A stretch of DNA of 64,000 nt from Verrucomicrobiota bacterium. Its GTDB lineage: Bacteria; Verrucomicrobiota; Verrucomicrobiia; Verrucomicrobiales; Akkermansiaceae. Location: assembly GCA_026397725.1 (NCBI GenBank), contig JAPLUI010000330.1:1-64000 (forward strand), written 5' to 3'. Below the pieces are notes generated by a model, which did not search any database, had not been told where the DNA came from, and saw nothing but the letters and a program-made list of their open reading frames with translations. Position numbers and translations under genes: made by a program. Position 1 is the first letter of the stretch, and each line of letters starts with the position of its first letter. Below, in pieces: positions 46,772-57,700 of the stretch.

Positions 46772-49504
46772 ATGAACATGAGAAAACCAGCATTAGTCCT
46801 GGCCGTTGCCTGTGCCTGCACGGCACAAGCCGGCCAGATCATGGTGACAAGTGACGCGCCGGCGAAGGTGAGGCTGGCCGCGAAGGAAGTCCGCCGCTAT
46901 GTCTATCTGCGGACTGGCGAGCTGCTGCCCATCGCGGCGGGAACCGGCTCGATCCAACTGCGGGTGGACGGCGCACTCCAGCCGCAGCAATTCCGGCTCA
47001 AGTCCGACGGCAAGTCCCTAACGATCACCGGCGGCAGCGACATCGGCGTGCTCTATGGCGCGTATGCCTTCATCGAGAAGCTCGGCGTGCGGTTCTATCT
47101 GCACGGCGACGTGATACCGGATGGCAGGATTCCGTTGGCATTGCCGGCCTTGGATGAGATCCGCCAGCCGCTGTTCGAGCTTCGCGGCATCAACCCGTGG
47201 GGTTGCCACCCGGCCGGCATGGATGCGTGGACTGCGGATGACTACAAGGCCGTGTTCTCGCAACTGGCCAAAATGCGGATGAACTTCCTCGGCATCCACA
47301 CTTACCCGGACGGCTTGCCATTTGCCGAACCGACCGTGTGGCACGGGTTGGCCGGCGACTTCGACGCGCAGGGGCAGGTCAAGTTCAGTTACCCGTCGCA
47401 CTATTTCAGCACGCTGGCGAGCGGGTTTCAGGGCTATGTGGCGAAGAAGACCGGCAACTACAGTTTTGGGGGGTCGCTGCTGTTTGAGCGGGACGATTGG
47501 GCGCCACCGGTGATGGTGGGCCAGTGTCCGCAGCCAACGACGCCGGAGGGCAGCAACGAAGTGTTCAACCGGATGGCAGCGCAATTCCGCGACGCGTTTG
47601 GTTTCGCCAGGCAGGTGGGCGTCAAGACCTGCCTTGGCACCGAGACGCCCTTGGCGATTCCCAAGGCGGTGCAAGCACGGTTGAAGGCGCAAGGCAAGAA
47701 TCCCGCCGATCCGGCCGTGGTGCGCGATGTTTACGAAGCCACTTTCCGCCGCATCATGGCCAGCCATCCGCTCGACTACTATTGGCTTTGGACGCCGGAA
47801 GGCTGGAGGATAGAAGGCACGCCCGCGCAACACCAAGCCACCGTGGCCGACATCAAACTTGCGTATGAAGCGCTGCGCAATGTCGGCGCGCCGTTTCAGT
47901 TGGCCACCGCCGGGTGGATGCTTGGCCCGAAACATGACCGCGCCGCGTTCGATGCCGATCTGCCCAAGGACATTTCCATGAGCACCCTGCTTGAGGAACT
48001 CGGCACCATTGTCGTGGACCCGGCATTCGGCCGCATCAAGGGCCGCGCCAAGTGGGCGATCCCCTGGCTTGAAAGCGACGTCTATCAGGGCCTCGCCGGG
48101 GTCCAGTTGCTCGCCGGCCGGATGCGCCGCGATGCGGCGGACGCCGCGGCCTATGGCTGCACCGGCCTGATGGGGCTGCAATGGCGCACCGACATCCTCG
48201 CTCCTAACATCTCGGCCCTGGCCCAGGCGGCGTGGGATCAGAATTGGAAACCCGTGCCCAAGACGGTTTGGCAGATGGAGGGCAACATCGCCGATTACCC
48301 CAACGCGAAGATCACGGGTACCGCCGATGAAGTACCCTATCGATCCTGCCGATACGACCTCAAGACCATCAAAGTGAAGGTGCCTAACGGAAACTACAAG
48401 GTGACCCTCAAGTTCTGCGAGCCGCACTTCCAGGCACCCGCCCAACGGGTCTTCGACGTGCAGTTGCAGGGCCGGACGATGATCAAGGACCTCGACATCT
48501 TCGCCAAGGTCGGCCAGTTCGCCGCCTTGGACTTCACCTTCGACGAGGTGGCGGCAAGCGATGGCGTGTTGACCATCGACCTGATCGCCCGCAAGTCGCT
48601 GCCATGCATCTCCGCCATTGCCGTGGATGGCCCCGGCTTCACCAGCAAGCTCAATTGCGGCGGCCCCGCCTCTAACGAGTGGCAGGCCGACACCGCAGGC
48701 AACCCCCGCAACCTGCCCTGCGACGATTTTTACGCCGACTGGGCTCTCGCCAATTTCGGCCCTGAAGCGGCCGCCGACATCGCCACCATCTTCACGCGCA
48801 TCGACGGCCGGGTGCCCTGGGCCACGGCCGACGGCTGTCCGGTCGGTCCGCTTACACCGAATGCCACTCCTTGGAGCAAGGAGTCCGCCCAGTTTGCGTT
48901 CGTCGATGATTTTGCGAAGTTGCGGGCTCGCGTCCGCGGGGCCGGCAACCTCGAGCGCTTCGCCTACTGGCACAACACCTTCAGCTATTACCGCTTGCTG
49001 GCGGAAGTCCGCTGCGCCTTGGGTGCGAAGGCCCCGCCCGCGGAAATCACCCGCCTCTGGGGGGAAACCTATCGACACTTGTTAGCCTCGGTCAACACGC
49101 CCGGCGCGCTCGCCGCCGTCGTCACCATGGAGAATTATCCGGACTGGGGGCCGCGGGTCGCGCCGCATGCCACGCAGCCCTGGCCCAAGGCATACCAAGG
49201 CACGCCCCGGCTCATCGTGACGACCGTGCGCAGCATCGTGGCGAAGGACGAGGCGTTGACGCTCAAAATCATCGCCCTCGACAACCAGCCGATGAAATCG
49301 CTCAGCGTGAAGATCCGCCCGCTCGGCTCGGCGAACTGGCAAATCGTCCCGACGCGGCACCTCGCCCGCGCCGTGCATGAAGCAACGTTGCCGCCGGCAC
49401 AGGATGATTTTGAGTATCATATCACCGCCGAAACCGCCGCCGGCCAAACCCTCGTCTGGCCAGCCACTGCACCCGACCTCAACCAGTCGGTTGTCATCCA
49501 TTAA
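46772..49504 (+). CDS. DUF4838-type secreted protein with malectin-like domain, paralogue of 33679..36609
   Basis: KVRLAAKEVRRYVYLRTGELLPIAAGTGSIQLRVD...GGSDIGVLYGAYAFIEKLGVRFYLHGDVIP; same domain order as the paralogue. Confidence 0.75.
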   Translation: MNMRKPALVLAVACACTAQAGQIMVTSDAPAKVRLAAKEVRRYVYLRTGELLPIAAGTGSIQLRVDGALQPQQFRLKSDGKSLTITGGSDIGVLYGAYAFIEKLGVRFYLHGDVIPDGRIPLALPALDEIRQPLFELRGINPWGCHPAGMDAWTADDYKAVFSQLAKMRMNFLGIHTYPDGLPFAEPTVWHGLAGDFDAQGQVKFSYPSHYFSTLASGFQGYVAKKTGNYSFGGSLLFERDDWAPPVMVGQCPQPTTPEGSNEVFNRMAAQFRDAFGFARQVGVKTCLGTETPLAIPKAVQARLKAQGKNPADPAVVRDVYEATFRRIMASHPLDYYWLWTPEGWRIEGTPAQHQATVADIKLAYEALRNVGAPFQLATAGWMLGPKHDRAAFDADLPKDISMSTLLEELGTIVVDPAFGRIKGRAKWAIPWLESDVYQGLAGVQLLAGRMRRDAADAAAYGCTGLMGLQWRTDILAPNISALAQAAWDQNWKPVPKTVWQMEGNIADYPNAKITGTADEVPYRSCRYDLKTIKVKVPNGNYKVTLKFCEPHFQAPAQRVFDVQLQGRTMIKDLDIFAKVGQFAALDFTFDEVAASDGVLTIDLIARKSLPCISAIAVDGPGFTSKLNCGGPASNEWQADTAGNPRNLPCDDFYADWALANFGPEAAADIATIFTRIDGRVPWATADGCPVGPLTPNATPWSKESAQFAFVDDFAKLRARVRGAGNLERFAYWHNTFSYYRLLAEVRCALGAKAPPAEITRLWGETYRHLLASVNTPGALAAVVTMENYPDWGPRVAPHATQPWPKAYQGTPRLIVTTVRSIVAKDEALTLKIIALDNQPMKSLSVKIRPLGSANWQIVPTRHLARAVHEATLPPAQDDFEYHITAETAAGQTLVWPATAPDLNQSVVIH

Positions 49505-49522
49505 TCACAAGTATCCACGATC

Positions 49523-51352
49523 ATGAAAGAACTCGCCGCATTCCTGGCCATCCTCATGGCGGTTGCCGTCACCGCTGCTGAAGCCACCACTACCGACACT
49601 GGAAAGTTGGTCCCGCAGGACGCCGGCGGGGTGGTGTGGGAATCGGCAGCAGGACGCGCGGTGCGCATCAAGGTGCCGCAATTGACGCTGGAAGATGCCA
49701 GCGACCACGCCCGCTTGCCATTCAAGGTCGAACTCAAGGGGCGTTCGCTGGAGCAGGGCCAGGCGGTGCTGGAGTATCTGCTAAGTCTGAACGACAAGGG
49801 TTTCAATATCAGCGGCTCGGCGACCCTCAAGGCGTCGCTGCCGGCAGACTCGCAGGCGGACGTGCTCATCAGTCACCTCGAGCTCGCCTTCCGGGAAGCG
49901 GTGCCGGCCGACGTGGAAGCGGTGTGTGCGTTCGACGTGCAAGGCGAACCGGCCCGCCAGATGGGCCTGCCGGAACGGGATGGCTGCTTCAAGCTCTGGC
50001 CGCTCGCACCGGACGGCGGCGGCGCGGGCCGGTTTGACCTGGGCAATGCCGCCAAAGGCCCTGTGCCATGCAACGCCCTTGGCCTCCCCGTGGTGGGACT
50101 GGTTTTTGACGCCAGGGAGTCGCCCGGCACGCCGCCAGCACTGCAATTGTCCATCGCCGCCGACCCGTACTGTGGCAGCTACTTTCAGGCCCAGGTGACT
50201 GCGGCAGGAACGCAAGTGGCGCTGCGCACCACCTACAACGGAGCGGTGGTGCCGGTGCGCGCCGAACGCCGCACTTTGGCGCTGGAGTTCAACCGCCATG
50301 GTGCCGACGGGATCTTGCGCAATTTTTACCGCACGATACCGGAGATCCGGCCGGGGCCGCCGTGGCTCCAGGGGATCCATTTGGTTTACTACGATTACTT
50401 GTCGCAGAAGGGCGAGGGGTGGTTCAAGGATCTCAAGGTCTTGGCCGATCGGATACCAGCGGAGCAGCGCGGCGGGGTCGCCGTTTGTTTGCACGGTTGG
50501 TATGACTACTACCAGCACTACGCCTACGACCACAAGAACGGGAAGTTGCTCAAGGAGTGGACGGCCTTCCCCGGCACATACAAGGTGCCAATGAGCCTAA
50601 CCGATATGCACCGGCGCCTGAAGTTTGCGAAGGATCTCGGCTTCCGGGTGTTGCTCTATTTTTGCGACGGCACCAACAGCGACGAAGGCGCGCCGGATTT
50701 CAACAAGGACTATGTGTTGAAGGACAAGGCCGGCAAGACCTTCCCCGGCTGGAAAGGACCGGACTCGCTGGGGCAACCCTGGATGATGGATCCGAGCGTG
50801 CCGGGACTGCGTGAATGGTACCGTGGTTATATGAAGGCGTTGCTGGATGAATACGCGCGGGACATGGATGGCTTGGTGTGGGATGAGACGTTTTACATTC
50901 CTGTGGATTTCATCTCGCACGGCCAGGCCGGGCCGGCTCATGCGGATCGCGCGATGATGAGCCTGGTGGCGGAGCTGACCCGGATGGTCCAGTCCTATCA
51001 AGACCGGAATCCGGACCTGGTTTTGCTGGCTGCCGATAACGGTACCACCAGTTATGCATTGGTCGCACACGGCACCTATCAAGACAGCGGCGCGGGCGAG
51101 CAGCATTGGGGGCCAAGCATGTTCGCCAACTACCGCAACAGTCTTTGGAGCTGCAATTGGTGTCCGGTGACTGGCGCCGCTAACAACCAGATCGCCGCCG
51201 AGAAGTATGGGCTGCCGCAAGGGGTGTCAAACGGCTGGGGTGACAACTGCGGTCCCAGCCAGATGCCGCCCGAGTTGCTGGAAACCGTCCTCAAACGATT
51301 CACCAAAAACGTGGAGTCCAAGCGCCAACACCTCCGCTATCTGGCTCCATGA
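49523..51352 (+). CDS. Secreted putative TIM-barrel glycoside hydrolase of unassigned family
   Basis: Signal peptide; PWLQGIHLVYYDYLSQKGEGWFKDLKVLADRIP; LKFAKDLGFRVLLYFCDGTNSDEGAPDFNKDYVLKDKAG; DMDGLVWDETFYIP. Confidence 0.55.
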   Translation: MKELAAFLAILMAVAVTAAEATTTDTGKLVPQDAGGVVWESAAGRAVRIKVPQLTLEDASDHARLPFKVELKGRSLEQGQAVLEYLLSLNDKGFNISGSATLKASLPADSQADVLISHLELAFREAVPADVEAVCAFDVQGEPARQMGLPERDGCFKLWPLAPDGGGAGRFDLGNAAKGPVPCNALGLPVVGLVFDARESPGTPPALQLSIAADPYCGSYFQAQVTAAGTQVALRTTYNGAVVPVRAERRTLALEFNRHGADGILRNFYRTIPEIRPGPPWLQGIHLVYYDYLSQKGEGWFKDLKVLADRIPAEQRGGVAVCLHGWYDYYQHYAYDHKNGKLLKEWTAFPGTYKVPMSLTDMHRRLKFAKDLGFRVLLYFCDGTNSDEGAPDFNKDYVLKDKAGKTFPGWKGPDSLGQPWMMDPSVPGLREWYRGYMKALLDEYARDMDGLVWDETFYIPVDFISHGQAGPAHADRAMMSLVAELTRMVQSYQDRNPDLVLLAADNGTTSYALVAHGTYQDSGAGEQHWGPSMFANYRNSLWSCNWCPVTGAANNQIAAEKYGLPQGVSNGWGDNCGPSQMPPELLETVLKRFTKNVESKRQHLRYLAP

Positions 51353-51393
51353 TGCTGGTGAATGACGATTGATTGCCCACAACCAAGAAAGCC

Positions 51394-54300
51394 ATGACCA
51401 TGAAAACATTCACAACATCGGCCCCGCTGACCATCACCTTACTGTTAGCAGCGGTCACCGCCGCAGCGCAGGAGGCGCCGGCCGGATACACCGGGCTGCA
51501 GACCGAGATTGCACCCTTTCGGTGGCCGTCCAAGACGCCCGATGGCTGTCCGTTTCCACCCTCCGAGACGCTTGCCGGCATCGAATTCACCGGTCGCTAT
51601 CGCAACTACACCAACGCGGACACCTGGTATCCAACCTGGGCGGATGACGGCAATCTCTATTCACCGTGGACCGACGGTTATCTGCTGGATAACGGCGGGA
51701 CCTGGGTGGAGACAACCTGCACCCCGACCCAGCCGCTGTTTGGCGAGGACCCTGCCAAGGCTCCGGTTAGGTTTGGTGCCCCGCACTTCGTTGATTTCGG
51801 CAGGAACATGCAGCATTCGCCGGACGGCAAAGCCTACCTTGTGGCCCACGGGTCAACCCGCCGGGAACCCCAAGCCGAATGGCAAATGACCGATCAGGTG
51901 TATATGGCGCGAGTCACCCCATCGCCAGCTACGATCAATGATCCCAAGGCGTATGAATTTTTCGCCGGCTACAACGCCGAGGGCAAGGCGCAGTGGTCTA
52001 ACGATCTTGCCAAGGTCAAGCCGCTGCTCACCTGGGAAGGGCGCCTGGGGATTGTGACGGCCTTTTATGTCGCGCCGCTGAAGAAATTCCTTATGTTCAT
52101 CAGCCGGGCGACGAGCTTGGCGAGTGACGCTCCGCACGATACCATCATCCTGGAGGCCGACGCCGTGGACGGCCCGTGGAAGCTGGTGGAATATCTGCCG
52201 GCATTCGGGCCCAATGCCTACTTTGTCAACCTGCCCACGAAGTTCATCAGCAAGGATGGTCTAACAGGGTGGTTGTGTTATTCGTCGTGTTGGGACAACA
52301 AGGCGAATTTCCGGCCCGGCAACCCAAGCGGCAGCCATTATGCCATGTCGCTGCACGAAATCCGCTGGCTGCCACGAGTCGTTGCGCCAGCCAGCACTAA
52401 CAACAAGCCTGACTCCCCTGTCGTCAAGGTTCCCGCCGCAAGTGCCGCGCTTCCGGCGACCGCTGCATCTGCCACACCTGCGACCGCTGCGGCTGCCATC
52501 TCGTGGCGCCGGACGGAGACCACACTGGCGCTGGTCAGAGGATCTAACATCCTTTGGCAGGCGGTGGCGGATCCGGCCCAGGGCAAGCCGTATTTTCATC
52601 CATTGGCGACGCCGGGTGGCGTGGTGGTTAGTGATTTGCGGCCGCCGGATCATCTGTGGCACCGTGGTTTGTGGTGGTCGTGGAAGCTCATTAACGGGCT
52701 CAACTACTGGGACCAGGATCCCGGAGAGGCTAACATGAATGGACTCTCGGGCGCTTTCAACCTCCAGGGCGCCGCTGACAAACTGGCCCGGCCCACGCCG
52801 GAACAGATCGCCTGGCACGACCAGGAGCGGATCATGTTCATCCACTTTGGCGTGGCGACATGGGAGGGCACCGAGTACGACGCCGACGGAACGACTGATT
52901 TGTCGAAGATGAATCCGGAAGGGTTTGACGCGGAAGCGGTCTGCCGGGTCGCGCAATCGTGGGGTGCCAAGCAGATCCTGCTGGTGGCGAAGCATGTGGG
53001 CGGCTTCTGCTGGTGGCCCACGGTGACCACCGATTATTGCGTCCGCAACATCCCGTGGCAGAACGGCAAAGGCAACCTGGTCAAGGAGGTTGCCGCGGCC
53101 TGTCGGCGTCACGGGCTGAGTATGGGAATCTATATCTATCCGGACGACGTCCGCTTCGCCAAGGGCATCGGATGCAGTGGCAAGACCGACGACCCCGCGA
53201 AGCAGGAGGAGTGGAACCGGCTGTTCCGCCAACAGTGGACCGAGGTTCTATCAATCTGCGGTCCGGATCTGGTGCGGGAAGTCTGGCTCGATGGCGGCTG
53301 TTCCATTGCGCTCGACGACATTCTCAAGACACTCGCCCCGCGCGCCGTCGTCTTCCAAGGACGCCACGCAAGCATCCGCTGGGTAGGCAACGAGCGCGGC
53401 ATTGCCCGCGACCCTAACTGGAACACGCTGAAGAAAGCCGATCTGGAAAGCGGCGTGGCCACCGACGCGCAAAGCACTCCCGACGGCGATGCATGGGCAC
53501 CCGTGGAGTGCGATGTCACACTCTATGATCACAACTGGTTCTGGAATCCGGGCAACGAGCGCAAGCGCCGCAGCGCGGCCCAACTCATGGAACTCTACGT
53601 CAAGTCCGTGGGCCGGGGATCGATCCTGCTGCTCAATTCCACACCGATGACCAGCGGCGGTTATCCCGAAGGTGATGTCGCACGTTATCGCGAATTCGGT
53701 GAGGCAATCGAACGCAACTTCGGTCACCCCGTGGCCGTCGCGGCGAATCTAACAGGCTCCACCGCCGAACTCGACCTGGGAGACGCGCGGCGAGTTAACT
53801 GTTCCGATGTGTGGGAGGACTTCCAACTCGGGCACCGCATCCGTGAATACGTCATCGAGGGACGCGTCAGCGGCACCTGGGTGAAGCTTGTGCAAGGCAC
53901 CGCGGTCGGAAGACGCAAGCTGGATTTCTTCGCACCGGTGATGGCGGATCGCTTGCGGCTGCGGGTGGTGCAGTCCGCTGGGGATCCTTTGATCCGGAAA
54001 TTCCAGGCGCACCAGGTGGATGACTCGCTGGCTGGGATGCAGTCGCCGCCGTTGAGCCAGGATGCCGCGGCGACGTCCTCGACCGCGCATAGCGCGCCCT
54101 ACGCGGCGAAGTTCCTGGTGGATGGCGATCCTCAGACCCGCTGGAGCGCGGCGGACGCTGATCCTGATCCGTGGGTCGAACTGGATCTCGGGCGGCCCAG
54201 GAAAATCGCCAGCCTGTCGGCGAGTGAACTGGCTGATCGTGTTAGCGAGTTCCGCGTCGAGGCCCGCAACACCAGCGACGAACCATGGCGGACCGCGTTC

Positions 54301-54744
54301 GAGGGCGGGCGCATCGGCCAGGACTTCCACGCCGACTTTGATCGCACCACCGCACGCTATGTTAGGCTGCATGTGACCCGCTACGATGGCCCTGCCCCGA
54401 CACTGTGGGAATTCCGGCTGCTAGACCGGCCCGAGGCATGGGAGAACGCCGGAACTTGGGCCGGCCCGACCGCAGCGGTGGACTTGTCGGCTGCGGTCAA
54501 CGAGCCCGCTCAATATGACGTGCGCTTTGTCGGGGCGGAAGGAGCCCCGGTGGGAATTCGCGGCGCGGTCCTGCTGTTGGAGGGCAAAGCCGCCACACCG
54601 GACCAGATCGAAGGCGTCGGCACGCCGACGCTGCGCATCAATCGCAGCCAGGCGCTGGGTCCCGGCGCCTCAACCGGAGTGCGGGTGGAGCTGGACGCGG
54701 CAGGCGGCGCGGGAGGAATCGTCCAGATCCGGCCACGGCAATGA
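51394..54744 (+). CDS. Secreted multidomain chimera: beta-propeller-like N-terminus, partial PmoA/DUF6807-like segment, GH29-like alpha-L-fucosidase, F5/8-type C-terminal domain
   Basis: RPPDHLWHRGLWWSWKLINGLNYW is PmoA-like; MFIHFGVATWEGTEYDADGTTDLSKMNPEGFDAEAVCRVAQSWGAKQILLVAKHVGGFCWWPT is GH29; APYAAKFLVDGDPQTRWSAADADPDPWVELDLG is discoidin-like. Confidence 0.7.
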   Translation: MTMKTFTTSAPLTITLLLAAVTAAAQEAPAGYTGLQTEIAPFRWPSKTPDGCPFPPSETLAGIEFTGRYRNYTNADTWYPTWADDGNLYSPWTDGYLLDNGGTWVETTCTPTQPLFGEDPAKAPVRFGAPHFVDFGRNMQHSPDGKAYLVAHGSTRREPQAEWQMTDQVYMARVTPSPATINDPKAYEFFAGYNAEGKAQWSNDLAKVKPLLTWEGRLGIVTAFYVAPLKKFLMFISRATSLASDAPHDTIILEADAVDGPWKLVEYLPAFGPNAYFVNLPTKFISKDGLTGWLCYSSCWDNKANFRPGNPSGSHYAMSLHEIRWLPRVVAPASTNNKPDSPVVKVPAASAALPATAASATPATAAAAISWRRTETTLALVRGSNILWQAVADPAQGKPYFHPLATPGGVVVSDLRPPDHLWHRGLWWSWKLINGLNYWDQDPGEANMNGLSGAFNLQGAADKLARPTPEQIAWHDQERIMFIHFGVATWEGTEYDADGTTDLSKMNPEGFDAEAVCRVAQSWGAKQILLVAKHVGGFCWWPTVTTDYCVRNIPWQNGKGNLVKEVAAACRRHGLSMGIYIYPDDVRFAKGIGCSGKTDDPAKQEEWNRLFRQQWTEVLSICGPDLVREVWLDGGCSIALDDILKTLAPRAVVFQGRHASIRWVGNERGIARDPNWNTLKKADLESGVATDAQSTPDGDAWAPVECDVTLYDHNWFWNPGNERKRRSAAQLMELYVKSVGRGSILLLNSTPMTSGGYPEGDVARYREFGEAIERNFGHPVAVAANLTGSTAELDLGDARRVNCSDVWEDFQLGHRIREYVIEGRVSGTWVKLVQGTAVGRRKLDFFAPVMADRLRLRVVQSAGDPLIRKFQAHQVDDSLAGMQSPPLSQDAAATSSTAHSAPYAAKFLVDGDPQTRWSAADADPDPWVELDLGRPRKIASLSASELADRVSEFRVEARNTSDEPWRTAFEGGRIGQDFHADFDRTTARYVRLHVTRYDGPAPTLWEFRLLDRPEAWENAGTWAGPTAAVDLSAAVNEPAQYDVRFVGAEGAPVGIRGAVLLLEGKAATPDQIEGVGTPTLRINRSQALGPGASTGVRVELDAAGGAGGIVQIRPRQ

Positions 54745-54771
54745 GTCTGGCATGTCTAGCGAAGTAACAAT

Positions 54772-54797
54772 TCTATCTATCTATCTATCTATCTATC
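54772..54797 (+). repeat. Tetranucleotide microsatellite (TCTA)6.5
   Basis: TCTATCTATCTATCTATCTATCTATC read directly, ending 2 bp before ATG 54800. Confidence 0.95.
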
Positions 54798-54799
54798 AA

Positions 54800-57700
54800 A
54801 TGAAAACCACCCCAAGACCCGCCATGCGACCCCCTGTAACTCCCCTCTCAGCGCTGCCCCCCCACCGGAAACGGCGGGTTCTAACCATTCTCGCGGCGAC
54901 GCTGGGGTCGTTGCTAGGTTGCCAACAGGCGCATGCCGCCGCCGAGCGTGCGGACAATTACGAGGACGCGTTGGCGCGGGCGAAGGCTGTCGGCAAGGAC
55001 CTGGTGGTGTTCCAGCGCGGCAGCGACTGGAACCGGCTCAGCGAAACGCTTTATCAGAATGTTTGGATGAAGGACGAATTCGCCAAGGACCTCGGCGACG
55101 GCTTCGTCCTGATGGCGGTGGACCGGCCGGAGTCGGAGGATGGCGCGGCAGGAGCGCGGCTGGCCAAGCTGGTGGATGAAACGGCGCCGCTGCCGCCCAA
55201 CGAGATGACGGCGGTGGAATCGGAGGCCAAGATCCCGTTCACGGTGCGGCCCGACGGCACGTATCTCGGGGCGATGACGCCCAATCCCGGCCAGGATGTG
55301 TTGGCCCTCAAGCTCAAGGCCAAGAACGGCGGCCGCGTCTTGCGCCTGGATTTCCCGATGGATCCGAGTCTGCCCGGCGGCGGCCCGGGCCGGGTCGCCC
55401 ACGGCAACTTTGCCATCTCCGAAGTGGCGGTGCAACAAGGCGCGGCGCCGGTCAAGCTGACGGCGGCTTGGGCCGATGCCTTCGACTCCGCCTGGGGGCC
55501 GTGGCAGGCCATCGACGGCATCAGCGACAAGGGCGAGAACATGTGGAACGCGGTGGGTCATGCGCGGCAGCGCCGCACGCTCATGCTGGTGATGGACAAG
55601 CCGGTCCCGGCGGGCACGGAACTCACGGTGCGCCTGATCTGCCGGATCCTCTGGGGGCAGTTCCTGCCGGGGTGCTTGCGGGCGGCGGTTGTTGGGGAGA
55701 GGGCGATGGTGGATGACATCGCCGAGGCCTCCGCCGCCCAACAATTGCGGGTGAAAAACAGCAAGTTCTCATGGTGGGACACCACCTTCTGCCCGCGGGT
55801 GGCCTTGCTGGACCGCGAGGGCCGCGCCGTGGCCTGTGACAACAAGCCGCGGTTGGGTCTAACACCGGCGACGCTTGCAGCGCGGGTTAGGGAGTTGCGC
55901 GCCGTGCGCGAGAAACGCGACGCGTTGTGGGCCAAGGCGGAAGCCGCCACGGGGCCGGAGCAGGCCGAGTTGTTCCGGCAGAGTCTAGACGTGATGGGAT
56001 TTGCCAACTGGGCGGGCAACGAGAACTGCTACAAGCCGATCCACGACAGAATCCGTGCGGCCGATCCCAAGGACGAGAGCGGCGCAGTGCGCTGGCTCAG
56101 CTTCGGCGGCGATCCGCGCGATGGCTTGGTGTGGACCGAGCCAAGCTGGGCCAAGGCGTTGGAGAAAAAAGACCTCACCGACGCGGATTTCACAGAAGCC
56201 CTCGCCCGCGTTGACAATGAACTCAAGGACCCGCGCAACCGCATCCTCGACCACGAACGCATCCAGCGCATCATGGCCGGCAAATACCTCGTGTACAGCC
56301 GCTGGCCGAAACACGAGGAGCAGCGGTTCGACGTGCAGCGCGAAATCGCGGCGTTTGACCCCGATACCTTCTGGGGCATCGGTGCCAGAGGCGAACTCGG
56401 CCTCCACTTCCATTCCACCACGCCCATGCTCACCTACGGCTGGGGCGGCAAACAGGTGAAACCCGGATCCAACATTTGGGACATGACCGACACCGCGTAT
56501 TTCTTCGATCACGCCGGACCCTACAAGCTGCGCCTCACCACCACGGGCGGCAAGAACACGGTGACGATCCAGCGCGTCGCGTTGCTAGACGGCAGCACGG
56601 TCCTATCAGAAGCGCGGCCGGCAGCCCGCCTCGGCCCGGGCGCTCCGCCAGTGGAAGTGGACTTGGACTTGAAAGCGTGGCGGGCCGAGCGCATGCTGGT
56701 GCTGCGGGTGGAGGTGGAGGCCGCCGATGGCCAAACCGAGAGCGCGGGCGCGTTCGCGGTGGAACCGCAATTGTTGCCAGCCCCCGCCCCCGCACCCCAG
56801 CCGACAGCAACCGATAGCGGGTCACGGATGCTGGCAGGCGACGGGATTCACCCGCTCTATCAGAAACTCGGCGGCTTGCTGCTGGCCGAGGCGGCCACGG
56901 GCGAGGCCGGCATCGCGCGGCTCACCGATGTGCCCGCGCTGCGCGCGAACTTGGCGCAGGCCACCTTGATTCGTCTTTGTGGTGAGGCACAACTCGAGAG
57001 CATCGCCAAACAAGATGGCGGCGCGGCATTCTTGCAGTCCTTCTTCAAAGATACCGCCTGGCTGGAATCGTTTCTCGGCTCGGGCAAGGCGGAGTGGCCG
57101 CAAGCCCTGCAAAACCTCTATCTGCTGCGGCGGCATGGTGCGGGATGGGAGCAACCGTTGAATCAGCGCCTTGCCACCGCGCTCGCCCTGCAGTGGGGGA
57201 AAGTTTCGCCATACCGGTTGGTGGATCGATTCCGGCACATCCAGCAGTCCTTGCGAGATGGCCTGATGCACATCAGTTTCGAGAGCTTGGACGTGCGCGA
57301 AATGCGCTGGGCGGCGCCCAACTACGGTTCGGCCAAGGATTTTCAATTTATGTTAGATGACCGGCAGACCCTGTTGCGGGATTATCTCGGCGCACACGGT
57401 GGCGTCCGCTACGTGAGCTTCAACGTGTATGGCGTGTCGTGCCAGGACGGTTGGAACTACGTCGGCCCGTGGGCGCATGTCTATGGCAACGGTTCGGACA
57501 ACCGGCCGTTTCCGGCGCATCGCCAGGTGGGCGGGGTGTGCGGCACGGTTTCCACCTACGGATCGGCCGCGGCCCAGGTGCATGGCATCCCGTCAACCGC
57601 CATTGGCCAACCCGGGCATTGCGCCTATGTCGTGCGGGTGGGCCGGGAGTGGCCAGTAGGCAATAGCGTGACTTGGCCCAGCGACGCGAGCGTGCCCGGT

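Noticed and set aside
54515-54799. N-terminal extension of the 1,503-aa ORF before the TCTA tract
   Set aside because: Overlaps the upstream gene in another frame up to 54744 and has R/A/S-rich out-of-frame composition; only the part from 54752 is considered a possible alternative start.
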